A stretch of 47,569 nt of DNA from a virus, in IMG/VR virus record IMGVR_UViG_3300008267_001650, positions 1-47,569 of that record. The stretch is one strand, 5' to 3'. Numbering within the stretch: the first letter of the stretch is position 1; each line of letters begins with the position of its first letter. A program made the position numbers and the translations under genes. A model generated the notes under the pieces. The model searched no databases and was not told where the DNA came from. It was given only the letters and a program-made list of their open reading frames with translations. Positions 26,680-35,260 of this stretch are shown here, piece by piece.

Positions 26680-29470
26680 CTATTTTAATTCTGAATCAGT
26701 GTCAAGTTCTAATATATTACTTGACAACGAAAATCCTGACATTAGTACTATTCTTGCTAGTGCCCAAGGCGTTCCGTTTGAAATTAGTGAGGTTGAAAAC
26801 GATAGACAGCTAACTTGGTCTTCATTCGTCAGACAAGTTGAAAGAACGTCTTCAACTAATAATACAATAAGATTAGTACCGTCGACAAAAACATTCGCCG
26901 GCACCGCATCAATTGCAGGAACTGCAATGAACATCACTGCAATTACTGAGGGCACGGTGGTACTCGGTACATATGTATACGGTGTTAACGTTAATCCTGA
27001 CACAACGATTATTTCACAGACTAGCGGTACTCCTGGAGGCACTGGTATATATGAAGTGTCTATTAGTCAGTCATCAGCCAGCGCATCAGTCATCGGTTAT
27101 GAAACCCATGTATCAGGAAGCACTCTTGGTTTCTATGAAGGCATGCCAGTCAAATTTGAAGGCTACACAATCGGCGGATTAGTAGATAGCGTAGAATATT
27201 ATGTAAAGGCTATCGTAAATGATCTTGACTTTACTATTTCTGCAACAGACGGCGGTGCAACCCTAGCCTTAACTACTGAAGCGGTTGGTTTACAGACTCT
27301 AGGTTGTTATTCAGGCGAAGTAGTAGATACGGCTATCTTGACTGTAAACTATCCGGGTATTCTAGATGTAACTGCGACAACAGCAGGGACAAATACGTTG
27401 ACTGTTCCTATCTCAGAGATTGGTACAGGCGGAACAGCAGGTTTCTATCCTAACTTACCTATATTCTTTACTGGTAACGTCTTCGGTGAGATAGTTGAAA
27501 ATGATCCATACTATGTTACTACTGTCATTGATAATCAAACATTCACTCTCTCTAAGACTGAAAACCCGTTGACAGTTGACGTTACGCAAACTAGTTCTTC
27601 TACTGGTTATGTAACTATGGACTCTACTGTTGGATTCAGTGTAAATGATGCAGTAATCTTTACTGGTACAACATACGGTAACATCGTTGCTGGCACTGTT
27701 TACTACGTAAGACAAATCATTAGCGGCACACAAATTACATTAGCTACTGCAATCAACGGTTCACTATTCAATCCAGGCAATAGTACTGACACAATGACTA
27801 TTGTGAGTCAAGCGGATACGGTGGACCTCACTACTGCTACTGGAAACATGACAATGAACGTATCGCTTCCAGTAAGTCCGGGTCAAGTTAACGGACAGCT
27901 ATTCACTCTTTATACTACTTCAGGACAATATCCGAACATTAGCAGCGGCATAATCGGGAATCTAATTGAAAGAGATATCGGAGCTACTATAGGTGACGGG
28001 CTAAATCGAGTAGCATTAAGCGAACTTAGTGGTGGAACAACTAACTTCTATGTTAACATGCCATTTAGAGTTGGCGCTACAGTTGGTGGAAATTTAGTTG
28101 CAGGTACAACTTTCTACGTAAGTGAGTATTCAGGTGAAACTATTCCTGACCCACTGAATCCAGGAGAGTTCATCAACCGCCCTAATATCGAGGTAACTGT
28201 ATTAAGCACTAATGCTAGTACAGATGAATTGACTTGTAGTACGATAGACACTGCCGCTCCTACTGATACATTGTATGTAGGGATGCCAATCATATTCTCC
28301 GGTTCAGGCTTAGGCGGCATTACGATTGGACAGCAGTATTTTGTTTATTCAATAAATGTAGACGGTGTACGTTTCCAGATTACTGACACGGTAGGTGGCG
28401 CATCACCGGTTAACTTATTAGGTGAAAGCGGAACAATGCTTGGTACTGGTGACCCATACATTGTAGTAGTTGACTCTCCTGGAGGAACTGAAATCGTGTT
28501 AAGTGACGATACGCCAGTAACTCCCGGTGATGTCCTAACTACACTTGATCAGTTCTACACTGTAACTCCAGTCTTTGACATATCATACATTCTTGGTGGA
28601 TATCGTGCTATTGTTTCTAACGGTGGTGAAGGTTTTGCAATTGATAACACAATTACTATTCTAGGAACTGAGGTCGGTGGTGTGTCTCCTGCTAACGACA
28701 TCACGCTAACTGTTAATACAATCAATGAGGAATCTGCTCCATATGGTGCAATTACAGATGTTATCGCTGCAGGTAGTGTACCTTCAAACCCATCACAATA
28801 CTACTTGAAGGTAGTATCACCTACTCAATTCGCAGTCTATAGTGATCCGTTGATGGAAGTTCCGGTATCAGGTATTGATTTTGGATTTGTGGGCTTTACA
28901 ACTGCTATTGCAAAGACAACCAGCAGCACCGGTAATTTAATCACTCTTCCCATACTGACTAATGCCGGATCATTTGAGATTGGTAAAACCTATCAGATTG
29001 TTTCGGTGGGAACAACCGACTTTACTCTTATTGGTGCAGCAAGTAACACAGTGAGTGTAACGTTTGTTGCAACTGGTGTAGGTTCTGGAACAGGTACTGC
29101 AAATCTTGCAGTATCCGAATTATTCGCTATCAACGATTCAGTCGTGTTTACCGGAAATGTATTCGGAAATATAGTATTAGGTCAGACATATTACATTAAA
29201 ACAATTGCTTCACCTACTGCTATTACTATTTCAGAAACGCCAGCCGGCATAGCGTTTAATCCGGGCAATGGCTCAGGAACAATGACAATGGCTAAGGCAG
29301 GAAGCTTTGCATTCTTACCAGAACCTTTCTACTTCATGCCATCAATTGTCAAGTATCTTGGTAGAGTATGGATTTGTATAGTCTCAAATAATGATGATGA
29401 TTTCATCTTGGGTAAGTGGGAAGAGTTACTTTCGGGGGATAGAAAACTCAATGCACTTGATAGAAACTGA
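26648..29470 (+). CDS. giant tail structural protein, fragment 3 (repeat-rich)
   Basis: Next frame of the giant gene, overlapping fragment 2 by 32 nt. True coding in this frame probably begins near 26665, so the first residues of the open frame are noise. It is dominated by the YYV-type repeat: a strand ending in FTG or FSG, then FGNIVAGTVYYV, then a strand such as QITLATAINGS, ending in TM. At least six copies lie between 27115 and 29290. Cassette copy 3 is inserted at 28970-29107 and splits the start of one such repeat. The C-terminal end contains LGRVWICIVSNNDDDF and SGDRKLNALDR before the stop at 29470. The continuation ETEVDLSAIVYDGSKYIAP is in the +1 frame. Confidence 0.75.
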   Translation: MQVLRLHFAGSYFNSESVSSSNILLDNENPDISTILASAQGVPFEISEVENDRQLTWSSFVRQVERTSSTNNTIRLVPSTKTFAGTASIAGTAMNITAITEGTVVLGTYVYGVNVNPDTTIISQTSGTPGGTGIYEVSISQSSASASVIGYETHVSGSTLGFYEGMPVKFEGYTIGGLVDSVEYYVKAIVNDLDFTISATDGGATLALTTEAVGLQTLGCYSGEVVDTAILTVNYPGILDVTATTAGTNTLTVPISEIGTGGTAGFYPNLPIFFTGNVFGEIVENDPYYVTTVIDNQTFTLSKTENPLTVDVTQTSSSTGYVTMDSTVGFSVNDAVIFTGTTYGNIVAGTVYYVRQIISGTQITLATAINGSLFNPGNSTDTMTIVSQADTVDLTTATGNMTMNVSLPVSPGQVNGQLFTLYTTSGQYPNISSGIIGNLIERDIGATIGDGLNRVALSELSGGTTNFYVNMPFRVGATVGGNLVAGTTFYVSEYSGETIPDPLNPGEFINRPNIEVTVLSTNASTDELTCSTIDTAAPTDTLYVGMPIIFSGSGLGGITIGQQYFVYSINVDGVRFQITDTVGGASPVNLLGESGTMLGTGDPYIVVVDSPGGTEIVLSDDTPVTPGDVLTTLDQFYTVTPVFDISYILGGYRAIVSNGGEGFAIDNTITILGTEVGGVSPANDITLTVNTINEESAPYGAITDVIAAGSVPSNPSQYYLKVVSPTQFAVYSDPLMEVPVSGIDFGFVGFTTAIAKTTSSTGNLITLPILTNAGSFEIGKTYQIVSVGTTDFTLIGAASNTVSVTFVATGVGSGTGTANLAVSELFAINDSVVFTGNVFGNIVLGQTYYIKTIASPTAITISETPAGIAFNPGNGSGTMTMAKAGSFAFLPEPFYFMPSIVKYLGRVWICIVSNNDDDFILGKWEELLSGDRKLNALDRN
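28970..29107 (+). repeat. GTTD cassette copy 3 (F type, 46 residues)
   Basis: Begins SFEIGKTYQIVSVGTTDFT and ends GSGTGTANL. It is preceded by NAG and interrupts the start of a YYV repeat (LITLPILTN before, AVSELFAINDSVVFTG after). It shares long identical runs of DNA with copy 5, including attggtgcagcaagtaa. Confidence 0.8.
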
Positions 29471-32400
29471 GGTAGACTTGAGTGCTATTGTATATGACGG
29501 AAGCAAATATATTGCACCTGCAAACTTGCCAAATTACAGTGCAGTAGTCGGAAGCATTAACAGCGAAGATTGGGTAATCGGAAAACTCACTAACGCAGGT
29601 ATCGGCATCACCGACATCATCTATGGCGGTGACTACTATGTAATGACATCTACTAATAGTGCCACTCCTATTCTAAGAAGCAATGACGGAATAGAGTGGA
29701 GTACTAACGGTTATTATACACCGTACAGTCTATTGCCGTATGACACTAATCCATATGATATGACATCATTAAGTGTATCAGCCCTAGCGTTAAATTCAGT
29801 AGGGTTTACATACCAGACTACATCTATTATAGTTAATGCTACTAATTTAGTATATGGTCAACGGTATGCTATTCGCACTGTAGGCACAACAGACTTCACT
29901 ACCGCAGGGGCTAGCTCAAATACTGTAGGTACAATCTTTACTGCGACTACGACTGCAACTGGTACTGGCAATGTGTTCTTAGTGCAACCGGTTTATGTTG
30001 CAGTCGGTGAGAATATCATAAGAAGCGAAGATACATATGTTTGGAGACAAACTACCGAGTTTAATCCTACTTACAATTATCAGTTGTTTGGAGTAAGTGA
30101 AGTTGTTACTGAAGACTTCTCCGGATTCGTAGCTGTAGGGAAAGGTAAAATGCCTGATTACTCTACTGGTATAACAGAATTAATCGATACTGATTTAATT
30201 TTCTATAGTAACGATAGCGGAGTAACTTGGATTCAGGTAAACACCGTAAGTCCAAATGGACTTAATGGAGTGACATCTGACGGAACGGCTGCAATAGCAG
30301 TGGGCGAGCGCGGCGCTATCTATTATTCATTGAATGGTGCTACTTGGTTAGGTGTTACTGAAGCCGGTGTAAGTTCATTAAACACTGCGACAAATCAAAT
30401 CAATATAACAAGCACTATCGGTCTAAACGTTAACGATCCTATTAAGTTTAGCAAGAGCTTTGCTTCTATTGTTGCAGAAACAATTTATTATGTAAAATCA
30501 ATTGATTCGCCAACTCAGATTACGATTTCGACAACACCTAGCGGAGCTATTAAGCAATTAGTTAATATCACTGCTGGTTCGTTTGCTTCTGGAACTTCGT
30601 ATGTCATCACTTCAATTGGGACAACCGACTTTACATTAATTGGTGCAGCAAGTAATACAGTGGGTATCACATTCACCGCTACTGGAACAGGTACTGGAAC
30701 AGGTACTGCTAATATCGTAGCAGGTGATAACATTCCAGTTCAAACAATGATGTATCAATATGATCCAGCAGACCCTGTTCCATCAGAACTACGTGACGTA
30801 ATTTATGTTAACGGCTTTTGGATTGCGGTCGGCGACGATGGTACAGTAAAAACTTCTACCGATTACATCACTTGGACATTGAGTGATTCGGGTACTTCAG
30901 AAAGCTTGAAAGGAATCACATTTAACAGTGATGATAATTCCTTTACTGCGGTCGGCGATAATAATACTATCATTGTGAGTGACGATAACGGTACAACATG
31001 GACAAGCGCATCACTATTAAGTATTACCCCTCCCGTATATGATGTAGTAGGTTCACCGTTCGAATTCGGATATGGTCCTGAAGAATTAGTACCTGGCGTA
31101 GTTTCTGATAATCTTGCTATGATTGTGACTACAAAGCCAGGTACAACTTGGCCAGTTGTAGTATACGGTCACACTGGATTTAACATAGCTGCTGTTGTAT
31201 TGACACCAACCTCATCTACTCAAACTCAATACAGTTTTGAAAATGTAGTAGAGTACCCAACACAACTAACAGCACAAGTAGTCGACGGTGTTACTGGATT
31301 GGCGCAAACTTTGTCAGAAAGTGAATATACGATTGACTGGATCAACAAGACAATTACTCTTGTAACTCCTCTTTCTTTCTTACCAGTAGATAGCTTACGT
31401 ATCGAAGTGTATGAAGCAGGCAACGGAAATCAACTAGTGAAGTCTAGCACCGACGTTAACCCGATTAGGCAAAACAGCGGTACCGGATTCGATGAGATAT
31501 ATCTAAATTGTAACTATACCGCACTAAGTTATGAGGGCGGCGGCGCAATTCGACCAGGCACTGAACCGATAACTGTTCTTGCTACTGCTACTGATGGCAC
31601 ATCTAATAGAGTTGTATGCGAAAGCACTGATCTATTCGTACTCAACAGTCCAATCACTTTCCAAGGGGTGACGTTTGGCAACATTCAAGAAGACTTCACT
31701 TACTATGTAAAGTCTATCAGTCCCGCTACGAACTCAATAACGATTTCGGCTTCGTATAATTTGGTTACCGGATTAGCTGGACCAACTTTCACATTAGTTA
31801 CTGCAACTGGTACAATGTATGTTAACATCCAAACAGGAAGTGGATTAGTTTGGGCTGACCCACTCGTTTATCACAACGGTGAAAGGTTAATTCTAGGTGA
31901 GACTGGTCTCATTACTAAATCATCGTCTTCCACTAACGCATTTACTACTACAACTACATCCGGCTTAGTCACTGGCGAGAGAATAATGTTTAGTGAAGAA
32001 ATGTTTGACTCAGGTGTTACCCCGCTAACTCCTTACTATGTACGAGATGTGCTTGTTGGCGGCAATGAGTTCACTATTTCTGCTACCATCGGAGGTCCGG
32101 TTTTCCCGCTCGACGATGCATCAGGTACTGCTATATTTGTTTCTAGTGACTTCGCTATCGGATTGCAAGTTGCAACTAATCAAGCAAAACTAATTTTTGC
32201 TACGGATGGGTATGACAATGGACAAGATTATATTGTCTACTCGATTTTCGGAGAAACAGTTCCTGTAACGTATGGCTACTCTGCCCCCGAAATTCAAGAA
32301 TTCATTGGCAATGGTTCAACAACTGTGTTTGCACTAGCAAATTACGTAGGTGGAACTAATCCTGAAAATGCAGTAGTAGAAATTAATGGATTGCGTCTAT

Positions 32401-32780
32401 TGAGTTCGCTATACACGATTAACCCATCTACAAATAATCTACTACTAAACATTACACCTGCAATAGGTGATGTAGTACGAGTTACCTCATATAACGACAC
32501 AGACCAGCAGTACCTAACTACTCAGTACGGTATTACTGCTAATCCAACAAACAATATTGCTACGTTGGAAGTTGGGCAGGCCAGACACACTGGGATATTG
32601 TTTGATGATTTAGCAAGCCCAACCGGAAGTCCCCCAACTGTATCAGGTTCGTTCATAGAAGGACAAACTTATGTTATCAACACGGTCGGAACGACAAACT
32701 TTACGGCACCGGTACCGCATATGTTGGATATGATGCACCCTCACAGATTCCAGTTGCGTCAGTTAATGCAGTTGATTTGA
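29391..32780 (+). CDS. giant tail structural protein, fragment 4 (Asp-box propeller and repeats)
   Basis: Frame of the giant gene that becomes coding near 29465; the 24 or so residues before that are out of frame with the protein. It holds five Asp-box motifs of the S-x-D-x-G-x-T-W type at 29679, 30207, 30327, 30855 and 30978 (SNDGIEW, SNDSGVTW, SLNGATW, STDYITW, SDDNGTTW), the mark of a sialidase-like beta-propeller that often binds glycans. Cassettes 4 and 5 sit between blades. A conserved-looking part at 31050-31135 reads FEFGYGPEELVPGVVSDN. YYV repeats occur at about 30400, 31620 and 31930. The reading frame is lost inside cassette 6 near 32704; the last 25 residues are out of frame. No catalytic sialidase residues can be claimed. 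Confidence 0.75.
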   Translation: MMMISSWVSGKSYFRGIENSMHLIETEVDLSAIVYDGSKYIAPANLPNYSAVVGSINSEDWVIGKLTNAGIGITDIIYGGDYYVMTSTNSATPILRSNDGIEWSTNGYYTPYSLLPYDTNPYDMTSLSVSALALNSVGFTYQTTSIIVNATNLVYGQRYAIRTVGTTDFTTAGASSNTVGTIFTATTTATGTGNVFLVQPVYVAVGENIIRSEDTYVWRQTTEFNPTYNYQLFGVSEVVTEDFSGFVAVGKGKMPDYSTGITELIDTDLIFYSNDSGVTWIQVNTVSPNGLNGVTSDGTAAIAVGERGAIYYSLNGATWLGVTEAGVSSLNTATNQINITSTIGLNVNDPIKFSKSFASIVAETIYYVKSIDSPTQITISTTPSGAIKQLVNITAGSFASGTSYVITSIGTTDFTLIGAASNTVGITFTATGTGTGTGTANIVAGDNIPVQTMMYQYDPADPVPSELRDVIYVNGFWIAVGDDGTVKTSTDYITWTLSDSGTSESLKGITFNSDDNSFTAVGDNNTIIVSDDNGTTWTSASLLSITPPVYDVVGSPFEFGYGPEELVPGVVSDNLAMIVTTKPGTTWPVVVYGHTGFNIAAVVLTPTSSTQTQYSFENVVEYPTQLTAQVVDGVTGLAQTLSESEYTIDWINKTITLVTPLSFLPVDSLRIEVYEAGNGNQLVKSSTDVNPIRQNSGTGFDEIYLNCNYTALSYEGGGAIRPGTEPITVLATATDGTSNRVVCESTDLFVLNSPITFQGVTFGNIQEDFTYYVKSISPATNSITISASYNLVTGLAGPTFTLVTATGTMYVNIQTGSGLVWADPLVYHNGERLILGETGLITKSSSSTNAFTTTTTSGLVTGERIMFSEEMFDSGVTPLTPYYVRDVLVGGNEFTISATIGGPVFPLDDASGTAIFVSSDFAIGLQVATNQAKLIFATDGYDNGQDYIVYSIFGETVPVTYGYSAPEIQEFIGNGSTTVFALANYVGGTNPENAVVEINGLRLLSSLYTINPSTNNLLLNITPAIGDVVRVTSYNDTDQQYLTTQYGITANPTNNIATLEVGQARHTGILFDDLASPTGSPPTVSGSFIEGQTYVINTVGTTNFTAPVPHMLDMMHPHRFQLRQLMQLI
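29847..29981 (+). repeat. GTTD cassette copy 4 (F type, 45 residues)
   Basis: Begins LVYGQRYAIRTVGTTDFT and ends ATGTGNVFL. It lies between Asp-box motifs 1 and 2, splitting a blade: IIVNATN before, VQPVYVAVGENIIRS after. Confidence 0.75.
30579..30716 (+). repeat. GTTD cassette copy 5 (F type, 46 residues)
   Basis: Begins SFASGTSYVITSIGTTDFT and ends GTGTGTGTANI. It is preceded by TAG and follows a YYV repeat; both together sit between Asp-box motifs 3 and 4. It serves as the reference F-type copy because it is complete and uninterrupted. Confidence 0.8.
32649..32722 (+). repeat. GTTD cassette copy 6, internally deleted and out of frame
   Basis: Begins SFIEGQTYVINTVGTTNF in the frame of fragment 4, then jumps to GTGTAY in the frame of fragment 5. 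Only 74 nt remain of an expected 138 or so. The missing 64 nt or so (1 modulo 3) explain the frame change between the two fragments. Confidence 0.75.
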
Positions 32781-35260
32781 TTCCAGGAAATAATTACGAA
32801 ATTACTTCTTTGGGAACAACTGATTGGAACGATGTTGCTGGCACCGTTCCTCTAGAGGCAGGTAATTTTGTAATTGGACAAACCTATATAATTGAAACTT
32901 TAGGTACAACTGATTTCACATTAATCGGCGCAACATCAGTAAATGCAGGTTCATTTGTGTCAGGAACAGAATATATTATTACATCACTTGGTAGTACTGA
33001 TTGGGATGCGGTAGCAGGAACAACAGGTGAAACTTATGTAGTAGGAGATAAACTGACCGCACAAGCATCTGGCTCTGGAACAGGAGTAGCATTAGAAACA
33101 TTATTTGTTGCTAATGGTTCAGGAACCGGCGACGGTACTGCAAACTTTGGATATTTGGTTGGAGACATCATTACCGTAATTAATACTGGTTCTGGAACTG
33201 GAACTGCTGATACAGTAAATAGTGCATATGACGAGAGTTTGAATTGGCTTGTGCTTTCTTCAGGGTCAACTACTTCATTGGCTGTGGGTGACGCAGTAAT
33301 ATTTTCTGCAAATCCTGACATGTTAGGCGGCTTAATTGAAAATAAAACATATTATGTTATTGAAATTTGGAATAGCACAGATTTTGTAGTATCAGATGTG
33401 CCTAATGGACCGGCAGTGGTGTTAACTAACGACACTGGTACAATGGATGTCAATGCTAACCCATTCCTAGTAGTACCAATCACAAATATTAATAACACTA
33501 TTACTAATCCAATTGCGCAGGTTGTTGCAATAGCTACTACTACTGTCACAAATGAAATTACTGTACTAAGTACTGATAATTTTGTAGCGAATCAAACAGT
33601 AGAGTTTAATGGCGATCCCGCAGATTGGACTGGCAGCCCGCTATTCGGCGGAATTAACCCGGGCGAAATTTATTTCGTTGCAGGTATTGCAGCAGCTAAC
33701 TTAAGTGCAGCAACCCAGTATACTATCGCAGTATTAGGCAACACTGATTGGAATGCAATTGGCTACGTGGGAACACCGGTCGTTGGTGGAACATTCACTG
33801 CTTCGGCTGCTGGCACGGGAACAGGGGAAGCGTTCAGTGCTACCGCGTTTACTATCAAAGATCAAGATGGCAATCAAATTGCACTATCAAATGGAACTGG
33901 AATTCTAGTTGTTACTGTCGGCGGAACACCAGCAGTAACAGTCACGACATCGACTCCACCAGGATTCACCCTCAACACTCGTATTCGACTTGATGGTATT
34001 TCTGGTTCTACGCAGCTTAATGGGAATGCGTATTATGTGCGTCCTGTAACTGATACTGTATTTGAACTTTATCAGCAGGCTTACAACACCGCGTTTAATG
34101 CAACTAACTACCCAGTTACAACGGTATCTACATACTCAGGTGGTGGTTATATTTGGCAGCAAGGTATTCTATATCTAATTACGACATTCGCATCAGAAAC
34201 CGCGACATCGAACAAGATTACAGTTGCATCTACTGCGGATCTGGTTGAAAATACTCCGGTATACTTCAGTAAAGCCGGTGAAGAGAACGGAATAGATATA
34301 CTAGGTGGAATAGTGCAGGGTACCGAATACTTTGTACACACTATCTATTCTATAACTGAGTTTAGCGTATCTACTCAGCAGTATGGTGATGAATTTACAT
34401 TAACAAATGACAGCGGATACATTAACGTTACTCAGTGGAAACAGATAAACGTTGACCGTGTCTGGGTAACTGTTAACGGTTACCGAGTGCCTTCTGAGAA
34501 GTTGAGATTAAGTGACTTCAATGAATTGAGTATACTTACAACTATTGAAGCAGGTGACGAAATCATCATCACTAATATGATTCCTACTGCTACACCTAAC
34601 GAAGAAATATACATTAATTTTGTAAGCGCCACTAATGAAGGAACTGTATACAGAGAGAATGTAGGGAATAGAACTTGGTTAACACAACCTATCTATGACC
34701 TAAGCACATTGATATACGTTAATGATGTAAATTCAGTAACGGATCAAATTATTCAAAATGTTACTACACCGTCAGCGGTAGACGGTAGCTATCAGATTGG
34801 ATTGACTGCTCCTAGAAACTTGATACTGTCAGTGCAAGTAGTAAACAATACTACTGGTAACACGGTTGACCCAAGTAACTATTCTATTGTAATCGAAGAC
34901 CTTGCTCCAATACTAAAAATTAATGCAGGTTCGTACATCACACCGGGCAATGAATTAACAGTTACTACACTAATAGGCGGAACTATTTTGGTCAATGGTG
35001 AGCAAATTAACTTTGGTTCGGTAGACGTAGCAAACAATACACTTGGTAACATTCAACGAGGAGCCAATGGTACTGCTAAGCAGTTCTTGATTCCGGAATA
35101 TACAGTAGTTTACGGTTTACTAAATGAAAACAAGATGGCAGATACGTATTATGATCAAGTTTGGAATAGTTACGTCTATCAACCATATCCTCTAGGTGAC
35201 CCTTTGCAAATTAGCGAAACACCCGCTGCATTATTCTTAGAGTCGGATGCACAGGTATGA
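32777..35260 (+). CDS. giant tail structural protein, fragment 5 (C-terminal, nested cassettes)
   Basis: C-terminal part of the giant gene. The coding frame is already recognisable from 32705 (GTGTAYVGYDAPSQ), 72 nt before the TTG at 32777, which shows that this is a continuation and not a new gene. The first 147 residues are three nested GTTD cassettes (see the repeat entries at 32777-33217). YYV repeats follow at about 33255 and 33560, the second split by cassette 10 at 33701-33838. The last 260 residues (34440-35260) are non-repetitive with NVDRVWVTVNGYRVPSEKL and GEQINFGSVDVANNTLGNIQ. The stop overlaps the next ATG (ATGA at 35257), so translation of the following mini-gene may be coupled. 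Confidence 0.75.
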   Translation: MIPGNNYEITSLGTTDWNDVAGTVPLEAGNFVIGQTYIIETLGTTDFTLIGATSVNAGSFVSGTEYIITSLGSTDWDAVAGTTGETYVVGDKLTAQASGSGTGVALETLFVANGSGTGDGTANFGYLVGDIITVINTGSGTGTADTVNSAYDESLNWLVLSSGSTTSLAVGDAVIFSANPDMLGGLIENKTYYVIEIWNSTDFVVSDVPNGPAVVLTNDTGTMDVNANPFLVVPITNINNTITNPIAQVVAIATTTVTNEITVLSTDNFVANQTVEFNGDPADWTGSPLFGGINPGEIYFVAGIAAANLSAATQYTIAVLGNTDWNAIGYVGTPVVGGTFTASAAGTGTGEAFSATAFTIKDQDGNQIALSNGTGILVVTVGGTPAVTVTTSTPPGFTLNTRIRLDGISGSTQLNGNAYYVRPVTDTVFELYQQAYNTAFNATNYPVTTVSTYSGGGYIWQQGILYLITTFASETATSNKITVASTADLVENTPVYFSKAGEENGIDILGGIVQGTEYFVHTIYSITEFSVSTQQYGDEFTLTNDSGYINVTQWKQINVDRVWVTVNGYRVPSEKLRLSDFNELSILTTIEAGDEIIITNMIPTATPNEEIYINFVSATNEGTVYRENVGNRTWLTQPIYDLSTLIYVNDVNSVTDQIIQNVTTPSAVDGSYQIGLTAPRNLILSVQVVNNTTGNTVDPSNYSIVIEDLAPILKINAGSYITPGNELTVTTLIGGTILVNGEQINFGSVDVANNTLGNIQRGANGTAKQFLIPEYTVVYGLLNENKMADTYYDQVWNSYVYQPYPLGDPLQISETPAALFLESDAQV
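32864..33148 (+). repeat. GTTD cassette copy 8 (middle, F type), split by copy 9
   Basis: 5' part 32864-32950 (NFVIGQTYIIETLGTTDFT, LIGATSVNAG) and 3' part 33098-33148 (TLFVANGSGTGDGTANF). The two parts sum to 29 plus 17 residues, exactly the 46 of a complete F-type cassette, and align residue for residue with copy 5. Confidence 0.75.
32951..33097 (+). repeat. GTTD cassette copy 9 (innermost, W type, 49 residues)
   Basis: Complete uninterrupted unit beginning SFVSGTEYIITSLGSTDWD and ending SGSGTGVALE. Same length as copy 1. It sits within copy 8 after NAG, the same kind of flank (A-G or S-G) that precedes copies 3, 5, 6 and 8. Confidence 0.78.
33701..33838 (+). repeat. GTTD cassette copy 10 (46 residues), inside a YYV repeat
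   Basis: Begins LSAATQYTIAVLGNTDWN and ends GTGTGEAFS. The YYV repeat around it reads GEIYFVAGIAAAN before and ATAFTIKDQDGNQIAL after. With the cassette removed, the host repeat has a normal order of strands. Confidence 0.75.

Larger units (their letters stand above)
32777..33217 (+). repeat. GTTD cassette copy 7 (outer, W type), split by copy 8
   Basis: 5' part 32777-32863 (IPGNNYEITSLGTTDWNDV, AGTVPLEAG) and 3' part 33149-33217 (GYLVGDIITVINTGSGTGTA). Placed together they align with the W-type unit of copy 9 (VAGT, then Y-x-V-G-D and the Gly-Thr end), about three residues longer. Everything between is copy 8 with copy 9 inside it. Confidence 0.7.
27115..33915 (+). repeat. YYV repeat family in the giant tail protein
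   Basis: A repeat of about 60-80 residues recurs at roughly 27120, 27440, 27600, 28020, 28260, 29110, 30400, 31620, 31930, 33255 and 33560, with an outlier near 15830. Pattern: G-F/L-x-V-x-x-x-I-x-F-x-G-x-x-F-G-x-I, about 5 residues, Y-Y-V, about 8 residues, F-x-I-S, then a Gly-rich turn and T-G-T-M. This suggests strand-turn units of a fibrous domain. Copy borders are approximate. Confidence 0.6.

Noticed and set aside
29391-29464. ATG 29391 as a true gene start for fragment 4
   Set aside because: The first 24 residues are out of frame with the repeat protein, overlap its conserved LNALDR end, and have no ribosome site.
16934-33838. Inteins or intron-borne elements as explanation of the cassettes
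   Set aside because: Units are only 45-51 residues, remain in the reading frame, and lack the Cys/Ser start, His-Asn end and nuclease motifs of inteins.
27115-33915. CRISPR-like or tandem DNA repeat array
   Set aside because: The repeats are coding, vary in length, and are diverged at DNA level with no constant spacers.
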